Assembly: GCF_011046535.1 (NCBI RefSeq)
Contig: NZ_CP049257.1
Coordinates: 2,108,001-2,172,000 of the forward strand
Length of the DNA: 64,000 nucleotides
Reading direction: 5' to 3'
From: Nocardioides anomalus
Lineage (GTDB): Bacteria > Actinomycetota > Actinomycetes > Propionibacteriales > Nocardioidaceae
Shown here: positions 22,294 to 30,532 of the stretch, one piece after another
Position numbering within the stretch: the first letter of the stretch is position 1
Layout of the letters: the number at the start of each line of letters is the position of its first letter
Translations under genes and position numbers: made by a program
The notes under the pieces: model-generated
Database searches by the model: none
The model's input: only the letters and a program-made list of their open reading frames with translations
What the model was told of the DNA's origin: nothing

Positions 22294-22350
22294 TTGACTG
22301 CGCAATCGTTATTCCTGTTGTCTGCCTCTGTCGGAAAGAACGTTTGCGCA
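22294..22350 (+). promoter_or_regulatory. operon promoter with paired LacI-type operators
   Basis: TGCGCAATCGTT (22299-22310) is repeated in inverted orientation as AACGTTTGCGCA (22339-22350), identical at 11 of 12 positions when reversed. Each has a central CG and a TGCGCAA arm, like operators of actinobacterial LacI-family repressors. A -35-like TTGACT (22294-22299) touches the first site, but the -10 is unclear. The region precedes the operon encoding a LacI regulator (29528-30532), so autoregulation is inferred. Confidence 0.6.
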
Positions 22351-22364
22351 GAGAGGCGGACCGC

Positions 22365-23336
22365 GTGCGGGTGGCTGTGGTGGCGACGGGCGGGACGATC
22401 GCGTCCCGCCGCGACGACCGGGGGGACGTGGTTCCCGTCGACGGTGCCCGCGAGCTGTTCGCCTCGGTGCCGGTCGACCCCCGGCTGGACGTGGAGTACG
22501 TCGACCTGGCCCCGGTTCCGAGCTTCGCGGTGGGACTCGACGAGATGGTCGCGGTGGTGCTGAGGGTCCGCGGGCTGCTGGCCGGGGGGCATGAGTCCGT
22601 CCTGGTCACCCACGGGACCGATTCGCTGGAGGAGATGGCCTTCCTCGTCTCGATGCTGATGCCCACCGACGCCCACGTGGTCCTCACCGGCTCGCAGCGT
22701 CCGGCCGACGACCCGCACTCGGACGCCGCCGGCAACCTCGCGGACTCGCTGACCGCTCTCCAGGCCGGGCTCGGGCCGTGCGTGGTCATGGGTGGGTACG
22801 CCGTGGCCGCGTTCGAGGCGCGCAAGGTGCACACCTCGGCGACGGCCGCGTTCTCTGGTGGGGCGGCCGGTGCGATCGCGCTGATCGACGGCCCCGACGT
22901 GGTGCCGCTGTCTCGTCCGTGCCGCGGCGGGAACTTCGCCGACGTCACCCCACCCACCCTGCCCCGGGTCGACCTGGTCAAGCTCGGGGCCGGCACCGAT
23001 GGCGCTCACGTCGACGCGTCCGTCGCCGCGGGTGCAGCCGGCGTCGTCCTGGAGGCCTTCGGACGCGGCAATGCCGGGCCCGGCCTCGTCGACGCCGTCG
23101 AGCGCGCGACCACCGCAGGCGTGCGCGTCCTCGTGTCGAGCCGTGTCGGCCACGGGCTGGTGCGGCCGGTGTACGGCCAGGGCGGCGGCGCCGACCTGGC
23201 GCGCGCCGGCGCGGACTTCGCCGGTGACCTCACCGCCCCTCGAGCCCGCGTCGCGCTGGGCCTCGCGCTGGCCCACCCCGAGCTCGGGCCGGTGGACAAG
23301 CAACTGGAGATGGTGTGGCGGGGGCAGAGCGCATGA
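22365..23336 (+). CDS. asparaginase-family amidohydrolase
   Basis: A 323-residue type I/II asparaginase fold. The first catalytic Thr is in AVVATGGTIASR near residues 4-14, and the second Thr-Asp pair is in VTHGTDSLEEMAF near 82-94. TGSQRP near 114 and the C-terminal domain (EAFGRGNAGPGLVDAVERA) are present. There is no signal peptide, so it acts in the cytoplasm. The family hydrolyses amides of aspartate or related acids. The GTG at 22365 has GAGG 8 nt upstream; a TTG at 22344 is an alternative. It is the first gene of a ten-gene operon and could hydrolyse a half-amide produced by the PuuE-like enzyme two genes later (inference). Confidence 0.85.
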   Translation: MRVAVVATGGTIASRRDDRGDVVPVDGARELFASVPVDPRLDVEYVDLAPVPSFAVGLDEMVAVVLRVRGLLAGGHESVLVTHGTDSLEEMAFLVSMLMPTDAHVVLTGSQRPADDPHSDAAGNLADSLTALQAGLGPCVVMGGYAVAAFEARKVHTSATAAFSGGAAGAIALIDGPDVVPLSRPCRGGNFADVTPPTLPRVDLVKLGAGTDGAHVDASVAAGAAGVVLEAFGRGNAGPGLVDAVERATTAGVRVLVSSRVGHGLVRPVYGQGGGADLARAGADFAGDLTAPRARVALGLALAHPELGPVDKQLEMVWRGQSA

Positions 23337-24367
23337 GGACCCAGGCAGTGGTGATGCGTGAGCTCGGCGACGAGTCCGTGCTGCACCTGGAGGACGTCGA
23401 GCTGGCCGCACCCGGTCCGGGGGAGGTGCTGCTGCGCGTGCTCGCGGTGGCGGTCAACCACCTCGACCTCGAGCTGCGTGACGGACGCTCTCGCATGCCC
23501 CTGACCTTTCCTCACGTCCTGGGCCGCGAGCTGGTCGGCGAGGTCGTGGAGGTGGGCGACCCGGCCGGCTCCGAGTGGAGCGCCGGCGATCGCGTCGTCC
23601 TGCTGCCCCACGTGCCGTGCGGCCGGTGCCGGCACTGCCTCACCGGCTCGGCGAACATCTGCCTGGCCGGCTGGATGCCCGGGATCCACGGGTGGGGTGG
23701 GTACGCGCGTCACGTCCTGGCCCCCGTGCGCGGACTGCGCCACGTGCCGGACCTCCCCGTCGAGGTCCTGGCGGCTCTTCCCATCTCGTTCGGCACGGCC
23801 TGGCGGGCCCTGCACTCCGCGGCCTCGGTCGTCACCGGGGACTGGGTCCTGGTCCCCGGCGCCGGAGGCGGGCTCGGCCACGCCTCGGTGCAGGTCGCCG
23901 CGCTGGCCGGAGCCCGGGTCATCGGGTTGGTCCGGTCCGCGGCGAAGGCCGACTTCGTGAAGGCGTGCGGCGCCGAGCACGTCGTGCTGACCGACACCGA
24001 CGGCTGGCCGGACGAGGTGCGCGGACTCACCGACGGCCGGGGAGTGGACGTGGTGGTCGAGCACGTCGGCGGCGACAGCTTCGAGGGCTGTCTCGCGGCG
24101 CTGGCCCCTCGGGGCACGCTCGTCGTGGCGGGTGGCCATGGGGGCGAGCACCCCCGTCTGGACGTCATCGAGGTCTTCCGCAACGAACTGCGCGTCCACG
24201 GCGTGCGCAGTCAGCGACCCGACGACGTCGAGCGCGTGCTGGACCTCGCTGCCGCGGGCCGGCTGCGCCCGCAGGTCGACCAGGTGTTCAGCCTCGAGCA
24301 GGCCGCGGACGCGCACCGACGCGTGGCCAGCCGCCAGGCCGTCGGGAAGGTCGTCCTGGTCCCGTGA
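23333..24367 (+). CDS. zinc-type medium-chain dehydrogenase/reductase
   Basis: A 344-residue MDR-superfamily oxidoreductase with a GroES-like N-terminal domain and a Rossmann domain. The structural-zinc loop is intact (HVPCGRCRHCLTGSANIC near residues 88-105). The catalytic zinc Cys of typical alcohol dehydrogenases is replaced by Asn in AVNHLDLELRDG near 45, a pattern of quinone- or enone-reducing relatives. The nucleotide-binding region is VPGAGGGLGHASVQVAALAGA near 176-196. It overlaps the asparaginase-family gene by 4 nt (ATGA). The substrate is unknown; redox of an intermediate in the operon's pathway is inferred. Confidence 0.85.
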   Translation: MRTQAVVMRELGDESVLHLEDVELAAPGPGEVLLRVLAVAVNHLDLELRDGRSRMPLTFPHVLGRELVGEVVEVGDPAGSEWSAGDRVVLLPHVPCGRCRHCLTGSANICLAGWMPGIHGWGGYARHVLAPVRGLRHVPDLPVEVLAALPISFGTAWRALHSAASVVTGDWVLVPGAGGGLGHASVQVAALAGARVIGLVRSAAKADFVKACGAEHVVLTDTDGWPDEVRGLTDGRGVDVVVEHVGGDSFEGCLAALAPRGTLVVAGGHGGEHPRLDVIEVFRNELRVHGVRSQRPDDVERVLDLAAAGRLRPQVDQVFSLEQAADAHRRVASRQAVGKVVLVP

Positions 24368-24411
24368 GCGCCCCACCCGAACCGTCCGGAGCAGGAGAAG
24401 AGAGGTCGAAG

Positions 24412-25347
24412 GTGAGCACCGTCCGACAGCAGACCCGGGACTTCATCGGCTACGGCCGCGACGCGCCCGCCATCGAGTGGCCCGGCGGCGCGAAGGTCGC
24501 GGTGAGTCTCTGCCTCAACTACGAGGAGGGGGCCGAGCACAGCATCCTCGACGGCGACGACCGCAACGAGTGGGTGGGCGAGATCGCCTACACCCCGGCG
24601 GACGCCAGCCGGCGTGACCTGTCGCAGGAGTCGGTCTACGAGTACGGCAGCCGGGCCGGCATCTGGCGACTGATGCGGCTCTTCGACCGGACCCAGGTCC
24701 CGGTGACCTTCTTCGCGGCCGCCCAGGCCCTCGAACGCAACCTCGAGGTCGCACGCGCCATCGTGCCGGCCGGCCACGAGGTCTGCTCGCACGGGCTGCG
24801 CTGGGTGGAGCCCGCGTCCATGACTCCGGAGGAGGAGCGCGACCAGGTGCTCCGCGCCGTCGAGAGCCTGGAGCGGACCACAGGTGAGCGGCCGGTCGGC
24901 TGGTACTCCCGCTACGCCCCGTCGGAGCACACGCGCCGGATCCTCGTCGACCAGGGCGGGTTCCTCTACGACTCCGACGCCTACAACGACGACCTGCCGT
25001 ACTGGACCTCCGTCAGCGGCCAGCGGCACCTGGTGGTGCCGTACACCCACACCTACAACGACGGCCGCTTCGCCTTCAACCCTGGCTACTCCCAGCCCGG
25101 GGACTTCCTCGAGAACGTCCGCAGGGGGATCTCCTACCTCATCGAGGAGGGGGAGACGCACCCCAAGATGATCTCGGTCGGGCTCCACGCGCGACTGGTC
25201 GGCCAGGCGGGCCGGACCTCCGCGCTCGCCGAGCTCATCGAGTGGTGCCAGTCGACCGGCGCCGTCTGGTTCGCCCGCCGACGCGACATCGCCCAGTGGT
25301 GGAGCGACCACTACTCCGACCTTCCCACGCTTGGAGGTGACGACTGA
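24412..25347 (+). CDS. PuuE-like allantoinase / cyclic imide hydrolase family protein
   Basis: A 311-residue polysaccharide-deacetylase-fold protein of the branch that includes metal-independent allantoinase PuuE and cyclic imide hydrolases. Diagnostic segments are RDFIGYGRDAPAIEWPGGAK near residues 8-27, CLNYEEGAEHSILDGD near 34-49, VTFFAAAQALERN, and EVCSHGLRWVEP near 123. There is no signal peptide, which argues against a cell-wall deacetylase. The enzyme probably opens a cyclic amide, imide or ureide ring. The GTG at 24412 is preceded by GAGAGGTCGAAG; a GTG at 24364 overlapping the previous stop would add 16 residues. The 3' end overlaps the ABC ATPase gene by 1 nt. Confidence 0.82.
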   Translation: MSTVRQQTRDFIGYGRDAPAIEWPGGAKVAVSLCLNYEEGAEHSILDGDDRNEWVGEIAYTPADASRRDLSQESVYEYGSRAGIWRLMRLFDRTQVPVTFFAAAQALERNLEVARAIVPAGHEVCSHGLRWVEPASMTPEEERDQVLRAVESLERTTGERPVGWYSRYAPSEHTRRILVDQGGFLYDSDAYNDDLPYWTSVSGQRHLVVPYTHTYNDGRFAFNPGYSQPGDFLENVRRGISYLIEEGETHPKMISVGLHARLVGQAGRTSALAELIEWCQSTGAVWFARRRDIAQWWSDHYSDLPTLGGDD

Positions 25348-26141
25348 TGCGCGTCGAGATCGACCGGATCAGCAAGTCCTACCGGACGCCCGAAGGGGCG
25401 CCGCTGCCCGTCGTCGACGGGCTGTCGGCCACGATCGAGGAGGGGGAGTTCGTCTGCATCATCGGCCCGAGCGGCTGCGGCAAGAGCACGCTGCTCGGCA
25501 TGCTCGGCGGGCTGCACGCTCCCGACTCCGGGGCCGTTCGGTTCTCAGGTCGGCGCAGCGCCCAGGGCGAGATGACCTCCATCGTCTGGCAGGACTACGC
25601 CCTCATCCCGTGGCGCACGATCGTGGACAACGTCGCCATCGCTCTCGAGCTGCGCGGCGTGCCCAGGCGCAAGCGGCGAGCGGTCGCCCTGGAGCACCTC
25701 GAGACGATGGGCATCGAGGCCTTCGCCAAGTCGCGGCCGCAGCAGCTCTCGGGTGGCATGCGCCAGCGCGCAGGCATCGCGCGCGCCCTGGCCAGTGACC
25801 CCGAGGTCCTGCTGATGGACGAGCCGTTCGCGGCAGTGGACGCCCAGACCCGGACCCTGCTCCAGGAGGAGCTCCTCGACGTCTGGGAGAAGCACCAGAA
25901 GACGGTGCTCTTCATCACCCACGGCATCGAGGAGGCGCTGCTCCTCGCCGACCGGGTCCTGGTCCTGAGCGGCCGCCCCACGAAGGTCGTCGAGGATCTC
26001 CGCGTCCCCTTCGCCCGGCCCCGCGGTACGGCCACGACCGAGGACCCCCGCTTCGCCGAGCTCAAGACCCACCTGTGGGAGCGGCTGCGCGACGCGACGC
26101 TGGCCGCGGAATGGGCCGAGGCCGAGGAGGTGTCGGCATGA
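25347..26141 (+). CDS. NitT/TauT-family ABC transporter ATP-binding protein
   Basis: A 264-residue ABC ATPase. Walker A GPSGCGKST is near residues 42-50, the Q-loop VWQDYALIPW near 79-88, the signature LSGGMRQR near 135-142, Walker B VLLMDEPF near 155-162 and the switch His in FITHGIEEA. The Q-loop followed by LIPWRTIVDNV is typical of nitrate/taurine/sulfonate-type importers. It energises the permease and binding protein encoded next. The ATG overlaps the preceding stop. Confidence 0.92.
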   Translation: MRVEIDRISKSYRTPEGAPLPVVDGLSATIEEGEFVCIIGPSGCGKSTLLGMLGGLHAPDSGAVRFSGRRSAQGEMTSIVWQDYALIPWRTIVDNVAIALELRGVPRRKRRAVALEHLETMGIEAFAKSRPQQLSGGMRQRAGIARALASDPEVLLMDEPFAAVDAQTRTLLQEELLDVWEKHQKTVLFITHGIEEALLLADRVLVLSGRPTKVVEDLRVPFARPRGTATTEDPRFAELKTHLWERLRDATLAAEWAEAEEVSA

Positions 26142-26998
26142 GCGCGACGTCCACCCCTGCGCCGACCGAGGCGGCCGCACCAGCCGTCGTCTACGGACCG
26201 AGCCGACGCGGCACCAGGGGGCCGAGCCGTGCGTTCCGCTTCATGGCGAGCCCCGCCGGCAGCCTGGTCCCGGTCGTGGTGATCCTCGCCGTGTGGCAGC
26301 TCGGATCGCGAGCAGGGCTGATCGACGAGACCTTCTTCCCGGCGCCGTGGGACTGCGCCGTGGCCCTGAAGGACCTCCTGGCCGACGGAGACCTGCTCTC
26401 CAACATCTGGATCACCGTGCAGCGGATCCTGGCCGGATTCGCTCTGGGTGTCGTCCCGGCCGTCGTCGTCGGGATCATGATGGGCCTGGTCCCGTGGCTC
26501 AAGGTGGTCCTCGACCCGGTGATCGCGATCCTCTACCCGATCCCGGCCGTGGCGATCCTGCCGCTCCTGCTCGTCATCTTCGGCACCGGCGGTACGCCGA
26601 TCATCGTGCTCGGCGGGATCATCTCGTTCTTCCCCTCGGCGGTGAACGCCATGGCGGGCGTCCAGCAGAACGACCAACGCCTCGTGCTCATGGCCCGCAA
26701 CATGGGCGCCTCCCGCGCCCAGATCCTGTGGAAGGTCGTGCTGCCCGGCGCGCTCCCGTCGATCTTCGCAGGCATCCGCCTCTCGGCCGGCCTCGCGCTG
26801 CTCGGTGTCATCGCCGGTGAGTTCCTCGCCGGCTCCGACGGCATCGGCTCGCTCACCTGGCAGTACTGGCAGGTGTACCAGATCAGCAACATGTACGCGA
26901 CGCTCGCGGTCATCGCGGCCATGGGATTCGCCCTCACCACGGTGACGCTGCGAGTGCAGCGTCGCTTCTTCAACTGGACGGAAGGAAGCACGCGATGA
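26138..26998 (+). CDS. NitT/TauT-family ABC transporter permease
   Basis: A 286-residue permease with six predicted transmembrane helices. The first is SLVPVVVILAVWQLGSRAGL, near residues 41-60. The EAA-type coupling loop is ARNMGASRAQILWKVVLPGALP near 187-208, and the last helices lie around MYATLAVIAAMGFALTTV. It forms the membrane channel of the importer for an unknown, probably small anionic or heterocyclic solute. It overlaps both neighbours by 4 nt (ATGA). Confidence 0.92.
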   Translation: MSATSTPAPTEAAAPAVVYGPSRRGTRGPSRAFRFMASPAGSLVPVVVILAVWQLGSRAGLIDETFFPAPWDCAVALKDLLADGDLLSNIWITVQRILAGFALGVVPAVVVGIMMGLVPWLKVVLDPVIAILYPIPAVAILPLLLVIFGTGGTPIIVLGGIISFFPSAVNAMAGVQQNDQRLVLMARNMGASRAQILWKVVLPGALPSIFAGIRLSAGLALLGVIAGEFLAGSDGIGSLTWQYWQVYQISNMYATLAVIAAMGFALTTVTLRVQRRFFNWTEGSTR

Positions 26999-28080
26999 CC
27001 CCGAAGAAGGCCCTGTCCGCGTTCCTCGTGGCCGGGTTCGCCCTGGCCGTGACGGCTTGCGGCAGCGACTCCGGTGACGACGACTCCGCCTCGGGTGACG
27101 GGATGCAGAAGGTCACCGTGAACACCCTGCCCATCGTGGCCCTGGCGCCGATGTTCGTGGCGGAGGACAAGGGGTTCTTCGAGGAGGAGGGCGTCGAGAA
27201 CTCCTACACCGACTCCGACATCTACGCCCAGCTCGCGCTGCAGAGCCAGGGCAAGCTCGACGTCAACATCCCGGGCCTGGGTGGCGCGTTCTACAACGCC
27301 ATCAACCAGAACCTGGAGCTCAAGGCCGTCGCCGACCGCAACCAGTACACGTGCTCCTCCGACAGCATCCTGCTGGTCGGCACCAAGGCCAAGGAGGCCG
27401 GGCTCGAGACGGTGGCGGACCTGAAGGGCAAGAAGGTCGCGATCCTGGCCCGGGGCTCGTCGACCGAGTACTGGCTGAGCCGGGCCCTCGAGGACGAGGG
27501 ACTGACCATCGACGACCTCGGCGGGCTGACGACGCTCGGCTACCCCGACATCGCCAACGCGCTCAAGACCGGCGCCGTGGACGCCGGCTTCATGACCGAG
27601 CCCATCGCCTACGGGCTGATGGCCGACGGCGACGCCGAGCGCATGCTCGCGACGTACGAGATCGTCCCGGACAACCAGCAGGGCGTGATCTCGATGTCGC
27701 AGGACTTCATCGACAAGCGCCCCGAGGTGGCCGCGAAGTGGATGGCCGGCTGGCTCAAGGGCGTGCGGTACTTCCAGGACCCAGCCAACAGGGACGAGGT
27801 CGTCAAGATCATCGCGGACAACACCCAGGTGCCCGTCGAGACCGTCGACGCGCTCTACGGGACCGACCAGTGGCCCTACCAGAACCCGAACGGCGAGGTC
27901 GACACCGAGCGGGCCACCGCGGACGACGGTGCCTGGCTGGTGGACAACGGCGTCATCGAGGAGATGCCGGACACCGACGAGTGGTACGACGACTCGGTCG
28001 TCAAGGCCGCCCTGGAGGAGGTCGGCACCGTCGACTCCGAGCGTGACTGCTCCACCGTGCAGCCCCTGCAGGTCCCGTGA
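26995..28080 (+). CDS. NitT/TauT-type ABC transporter substrate-binding lipoprotein
   Basis: A 361-residue secreted lipoprotein. The signal peptide ends in a VTACGSD lipobox with Cys at about residue 22. The mature protein is a NMT1/ThiY-like two-lobe binding protein (TVNTLPIVALAPMFVAEDKGFFEEEGV near 40-66). The second-lobe segment ALKTGAVDAGFMTEPIAYG resembles proteins that bind sulfonates, pyrimidines or related small molecules. It supplies specificity for the importer. The exact ligand cannot be read from the sequence. Confidence 0.9.
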   Translation: MTPKKALSAFLVAGFALAVTACGSDSGDDDSASGDGMQKVTVNTLPIVALAPMFVAEDKGFFEEEGVENSYTDSDIYAQLALQSQGKLDVNIPGLGGAFYNAINQNLELKAVADRNQYTCSSDSILLVGTKAKEAGLETVADLKGKKVAILARGSSTEYWLSRALEDEGLTIDDLGGLTTLGYPDIANALKTGAVDAGFMTEPIAYGLMADGDAERMLATYEIVPDNQQGVISMSQDFIDKRPEVAAKWMAGWLKGVRYFQDPANRDEVVKIIADNTQVPVETVDALYGTDQWPYQNPNGEVDTERATADDGAWLVDNGVIEEMPDTDEWYDDSVVKAALEEVGTVDSERDCSTVQPLQVP

Positions 28081-28859
28081 TCGGCTCGGCCAACAAGGTG
28101 GTCGCCGCCCTGGAGGAGGGCCGGCCTGCCTTCGGCAGCCTCACGCTCCTCCAGGAGCCGGCGGTGGGGGAGATCCTCGGTCGCTGCGGCTACGACTTCC
28201 TCGTCATCGACAGCGAGCACGCGGCGGCCGACGAGCAGTCGGTGCTGGCGATGGTGCGCGGTGCCCAGTCGGCAGGCTGCACGCCGATCGTCCGGGTGCG
28301 GCACGCCGAGCGCAAGGAGATCCTCTGGGCGCTCGACACGGGAGCCGGAGGGGTCCTCGTGCCCGTCCTGGAGTCGGGGGAGCAGGCCCGGGCCGTGGTC
28401 GACGCGGCGCACTACCCACCGCGCGGGCGGCGTACGGTCTGTTCCGCCACGCGTGCCGCCGGCCACGGAACGGCGCGCCGGGACTTCGGTGAGTACCTCG
28501 CCTGGGCCGAGCGCAACGTCCTCACGATCGGGCTGGTCGAGACCCGTCGCGGGGTCGAGGAGCTCGACGCGATCCTGGCCTCGGGTATCGACGTGGTCAT
28601 GCTCGGCCGCGCCGACCTGTCCCTCGACATGGGGCTGGGCTACGCCCCGTGGCACCCGGACGTGGTCGCCGCGTCGTACGACGTCGTGGAGCGGGCGCTC
28701 GCCGCCGGAGTGACGCCCGGGGTGCTGGCCTACAGCGTCGAGGAGGCGCACGAGTGGATGGCGCGCGGCGTCTCCTTCGTCGTCTTCTCCCAGCCCGAGA
28801 TGCTCCTGAGTGACGCCTACCAGCAGGCCATCGCCGGGTTGCGCGGAGGCGCCTCGTGA
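28077..28859 (+). CDS. HpcH/HpaI-family aldolase
   Basis: A 260-residue TIM-barrel class II aldolase/lyase. Expected catalytic and metal ligands are visible: His in DSEHAAAD near residue 46, Arg in IVRVRHAERKE near 71, Glu in IGLVETRRGVEELDAI near 146, and Asp in LGRADLSLDMG near 172. The substrate-binding segment YPPRGRRTV is near 113. The family cleaves 4-hydroxy-2-oxoacids or related 2-hydroxy acids to pyruvate or glyoxylate plus an aldehyde or acid. In this operon it would deliver central metabolites from the ring-opened substrate (inference). It overlaps the binding-protein gene by 4 nt (GTGA). Confidence 0.88.
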   Translation: MIGSANKVVAALEEGRPAFGSLTLLQEPAVGEILGRCGYDFLVIDSEHAAADEQSVLAMVRGAQSAGCTPIVRVRHAERKEILWALDTGAGGVLVPVLESGEQARAVVDAAHYPPRGRRTVCSATRAAGHGTARRDFGEYLAWAERNVLTIGLVETRRGVEELDAILASGIDVVMLGRADLSLDMGLGYAPWHPDVVAASYDVVERALAAGVTPGVLAYSVEEAHEWMARGVSFVVFSQPEMLLSDAYQQAIAGLRGGAS

Positions 28860-29518
28860 GCCTGCTGGTGACCGGCGGAGCGCAGGGCATCGGCGCGGCG
28901 ATCGTGGACAAGGCGCGCTCGACAGGAGAGCGTGTCGACGTGCTGGACCTCGAGCTCGGCGTGGACGCGGCCGATCCGGCCGCGGTCCGCGAGTTCGTCG
29001 AGTCCGTCCCGACCCCGACCAGGGTGGCCCACATCGCCGGCGTGGTGGGCCGGGGCGGGCTCGGCGAGGTGGAGCTGTCCGACTGGGACCGGGTGATCCG
29101 GGCCAACCTGACCTCGGCCTTCGTGGTGACCAACGAGGTCGTGCCACGCATGGCCGAGGCCGGGGGCGGCGCGGTGGTGCTGATGAGCAGCCTGAACGCC
29201 CGCGACGGCGGGACGACCATGTCGGGCGTGGCCTACGCCAGCGCCAAGGCCGGCGTCCTCGGGCTCGCACGGCACGCCGCCAAGCACTGGGGTCCGCACG
29301 GCGTCCGCGTCAACGCGATCGCCCCGGGCCCCGTCCGGACCCGCGTGCACGACCGGCTCACCGCCGAGCAGCGGGCCGGGCTGCTGGCCGCGATGCCGCT
29401 GCCTCGTGTGTCCGAGCCGCAGGAGATCGCCGACATCGTGCTCTTCCTGCTCTCCGAGTCGTGCGCGAGCGTCACCGGCATGACGTTCGACGTCAACGGC
29501 GGAAGCCACCTGAGCTAG
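28856..29518 (+). CDS. short-chain dehydrogenase/reductase
   Basis: A 220-residue classical SDR with the cofactor motif TGGAQGIG at residues 6-13, the NNAG-equivalent HIAGVVG near 58, catalytic Ser in VLMSSLNARDG near 105, and YASAK near 126. It is short by about 25 residues compared with typical 245-residue SDRs because the region after the first strand is compact. It probably oxidises or reduces a hydroxy/oxo intermediate of the operon's pathway. It overlaps the aldolase gene by 4 nt (GTGA) and precedes the regulator by 9 nt. Confidence 0.9.
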   Translation: MSLLVTGGAQGIGAAIVDKARSTGERVDVLDLELGVDAADPAAVREFVESVPTPTRVAHIAGVVGRGGLGEVELSDWDRVIRANLTSAFVVTNEVVPRMAEAGGGAVVLMSSLNARDGGTTMSGVAYASAKAGVLGLARHAAKHWGPHGVRVNAIAPGPVRTRVHDRLTAEQRAGLLAAMPLPRVSEPQEIADIVLFLLSESCASVTGMTFDVNGGSHLS

Positions 29519-29527
29519 GAGCCCTGC

Positions 29528-30532
29528 GTGCCGACCCCAGTGACTCTGCGCGACGTCGCCGCCGCGACCGGTGTGCACGCCTCGACGGTGTCGCGCATCC
29601 TGCGCGGCGACCGGCACCGGGTGCGGCCGGAGACCGCGGAGCGGGTCCTCAGCTACGCCGCGGAGGTGGGCTACACCGCGAACCGCTGGGCCGCGAGCCT
29701 GCGCAGCGGGCGGACCAACGTCCTGGGGATGCTGGTGCCGCGCATCACCGACGCTGTGCTGGCGACGGTCTTCGAGTCGTTCGAGCAGGCCGCGGCCCGA
29801 GCCGGGTTCATGTCGCTGGTGGCGAGCACCCGGGACGTCCAGGAGAACCGCGCCGAGGGGATCCGACGCTTCGTCGAGCAACGCGTCGACGGCATCGTGG
29901 TCGCCGACGCCCGGCTCACCGATCCCGAGCTGCTCGCGATCCACGCGGCCGGCACCCCCCTGGTCCTGGCGAGCAGGCGTACCGCCGGCATCCCCTTCGT
30001 CGTCAGCGACGACGTCGGCGGCGGTCGACTGGCTGGTCGCCACGTGGGCGACTCCGGGGCCCACCGGGTCGCCGTGCTGGCCGGACCGGAGTACGCGAGC
30101 ACGGCGACGGAGCGGACCGAGGGCTTCCTGGCGGGCCTGGCCGAGTCCGGAGGGCCGCACGAGGTGACGGTGCGGCACTCGGGCTTCGACCTCGAGGCCG
30201 GTCAGGCGACCATGGAGGAGATCCTCAGCCACGAGGAGAAGCCGGACGCGGTCTTCGCCGTCAACGACTTCGCGGCGATCGGCGCGATGTCGACGCTGGC
30301 TCGGCACGGACTCCAGCCCGGCCGCGACGTCGCGGTCGTGGGCTACAACGACATCGCCATCAGCGGCGAGCTGCTCGTCCCCCTGACCAGCGTCCGTGCC
30401 GACCTCGACGCCATGGGTCGGCTCGCCTTCGAGTCCGTCCGCAGCGCGATCGAGGGCCAGCCGGTACCGGACCACCTCGTCCCGACCGAGCTGGTGGTCC
30501 GAGAGTCCAGCGTCGGTCCGGGACGCCGGTGA
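29528..30532 (+). CDS. LacI-family transcriptional regulator
   Basis: A 334-residue repressor. The N-terminal helix-turn-helix is VTLRDVAAATGVHASTVSRIL near residues 5-25, and the hinge helix region is NRWAASLRSGRTNVLG. A periplasmic-binding-protein-like effector domain extends to about residue 325 (AVNDFAAIGAMSTLARHG and VVGYNDIAISGELL). AGGAG lies 6 nt before the GTG. It is the ninth gene of the operon and probably binds the paired sites at 22299-22350. The effector is likely the imported compound or an intermediate. Confidence 0.92.
   Translation: MPTPVTLRDVAAATGVHASTVSRILRGDRHRVRPETAERVLSYAAEVGYTANRWAASLRSGRTNVLGMLVPRITDAVLATVFESFEQAAARAGFMSLVASTRDVQENRAEGIRRFVEQRVDGIVVADARLTDPELLAIHAAGTPLVLASRRTAGIPFVVSDDVGGGRLAGRHVGDSGAHRVAVLAGPEYASTATERTEGFLAGLAESGGPHEVTVRHSGFDLEAGQATMEEILSHEEKPDAVFAVNDFAAIGAMSTLARHGLQPGRDVAVVGYNDIAISGELLVPLTSVRADLDAMGRLAFESVRSAIEGQPVPDHLVPTELVVRESSVGPGRR

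Noticed and set aside
24364..24411. Longer PuuE-like protein starting at the GTG that overlaps the dehydrogenase stop
   Set aside because: The added residues are Pro/Ser/Glu-rich and not family-like, while a clear GAGAGG ribosome-binding site precedes the GTG at 24412. It remains an alternative.
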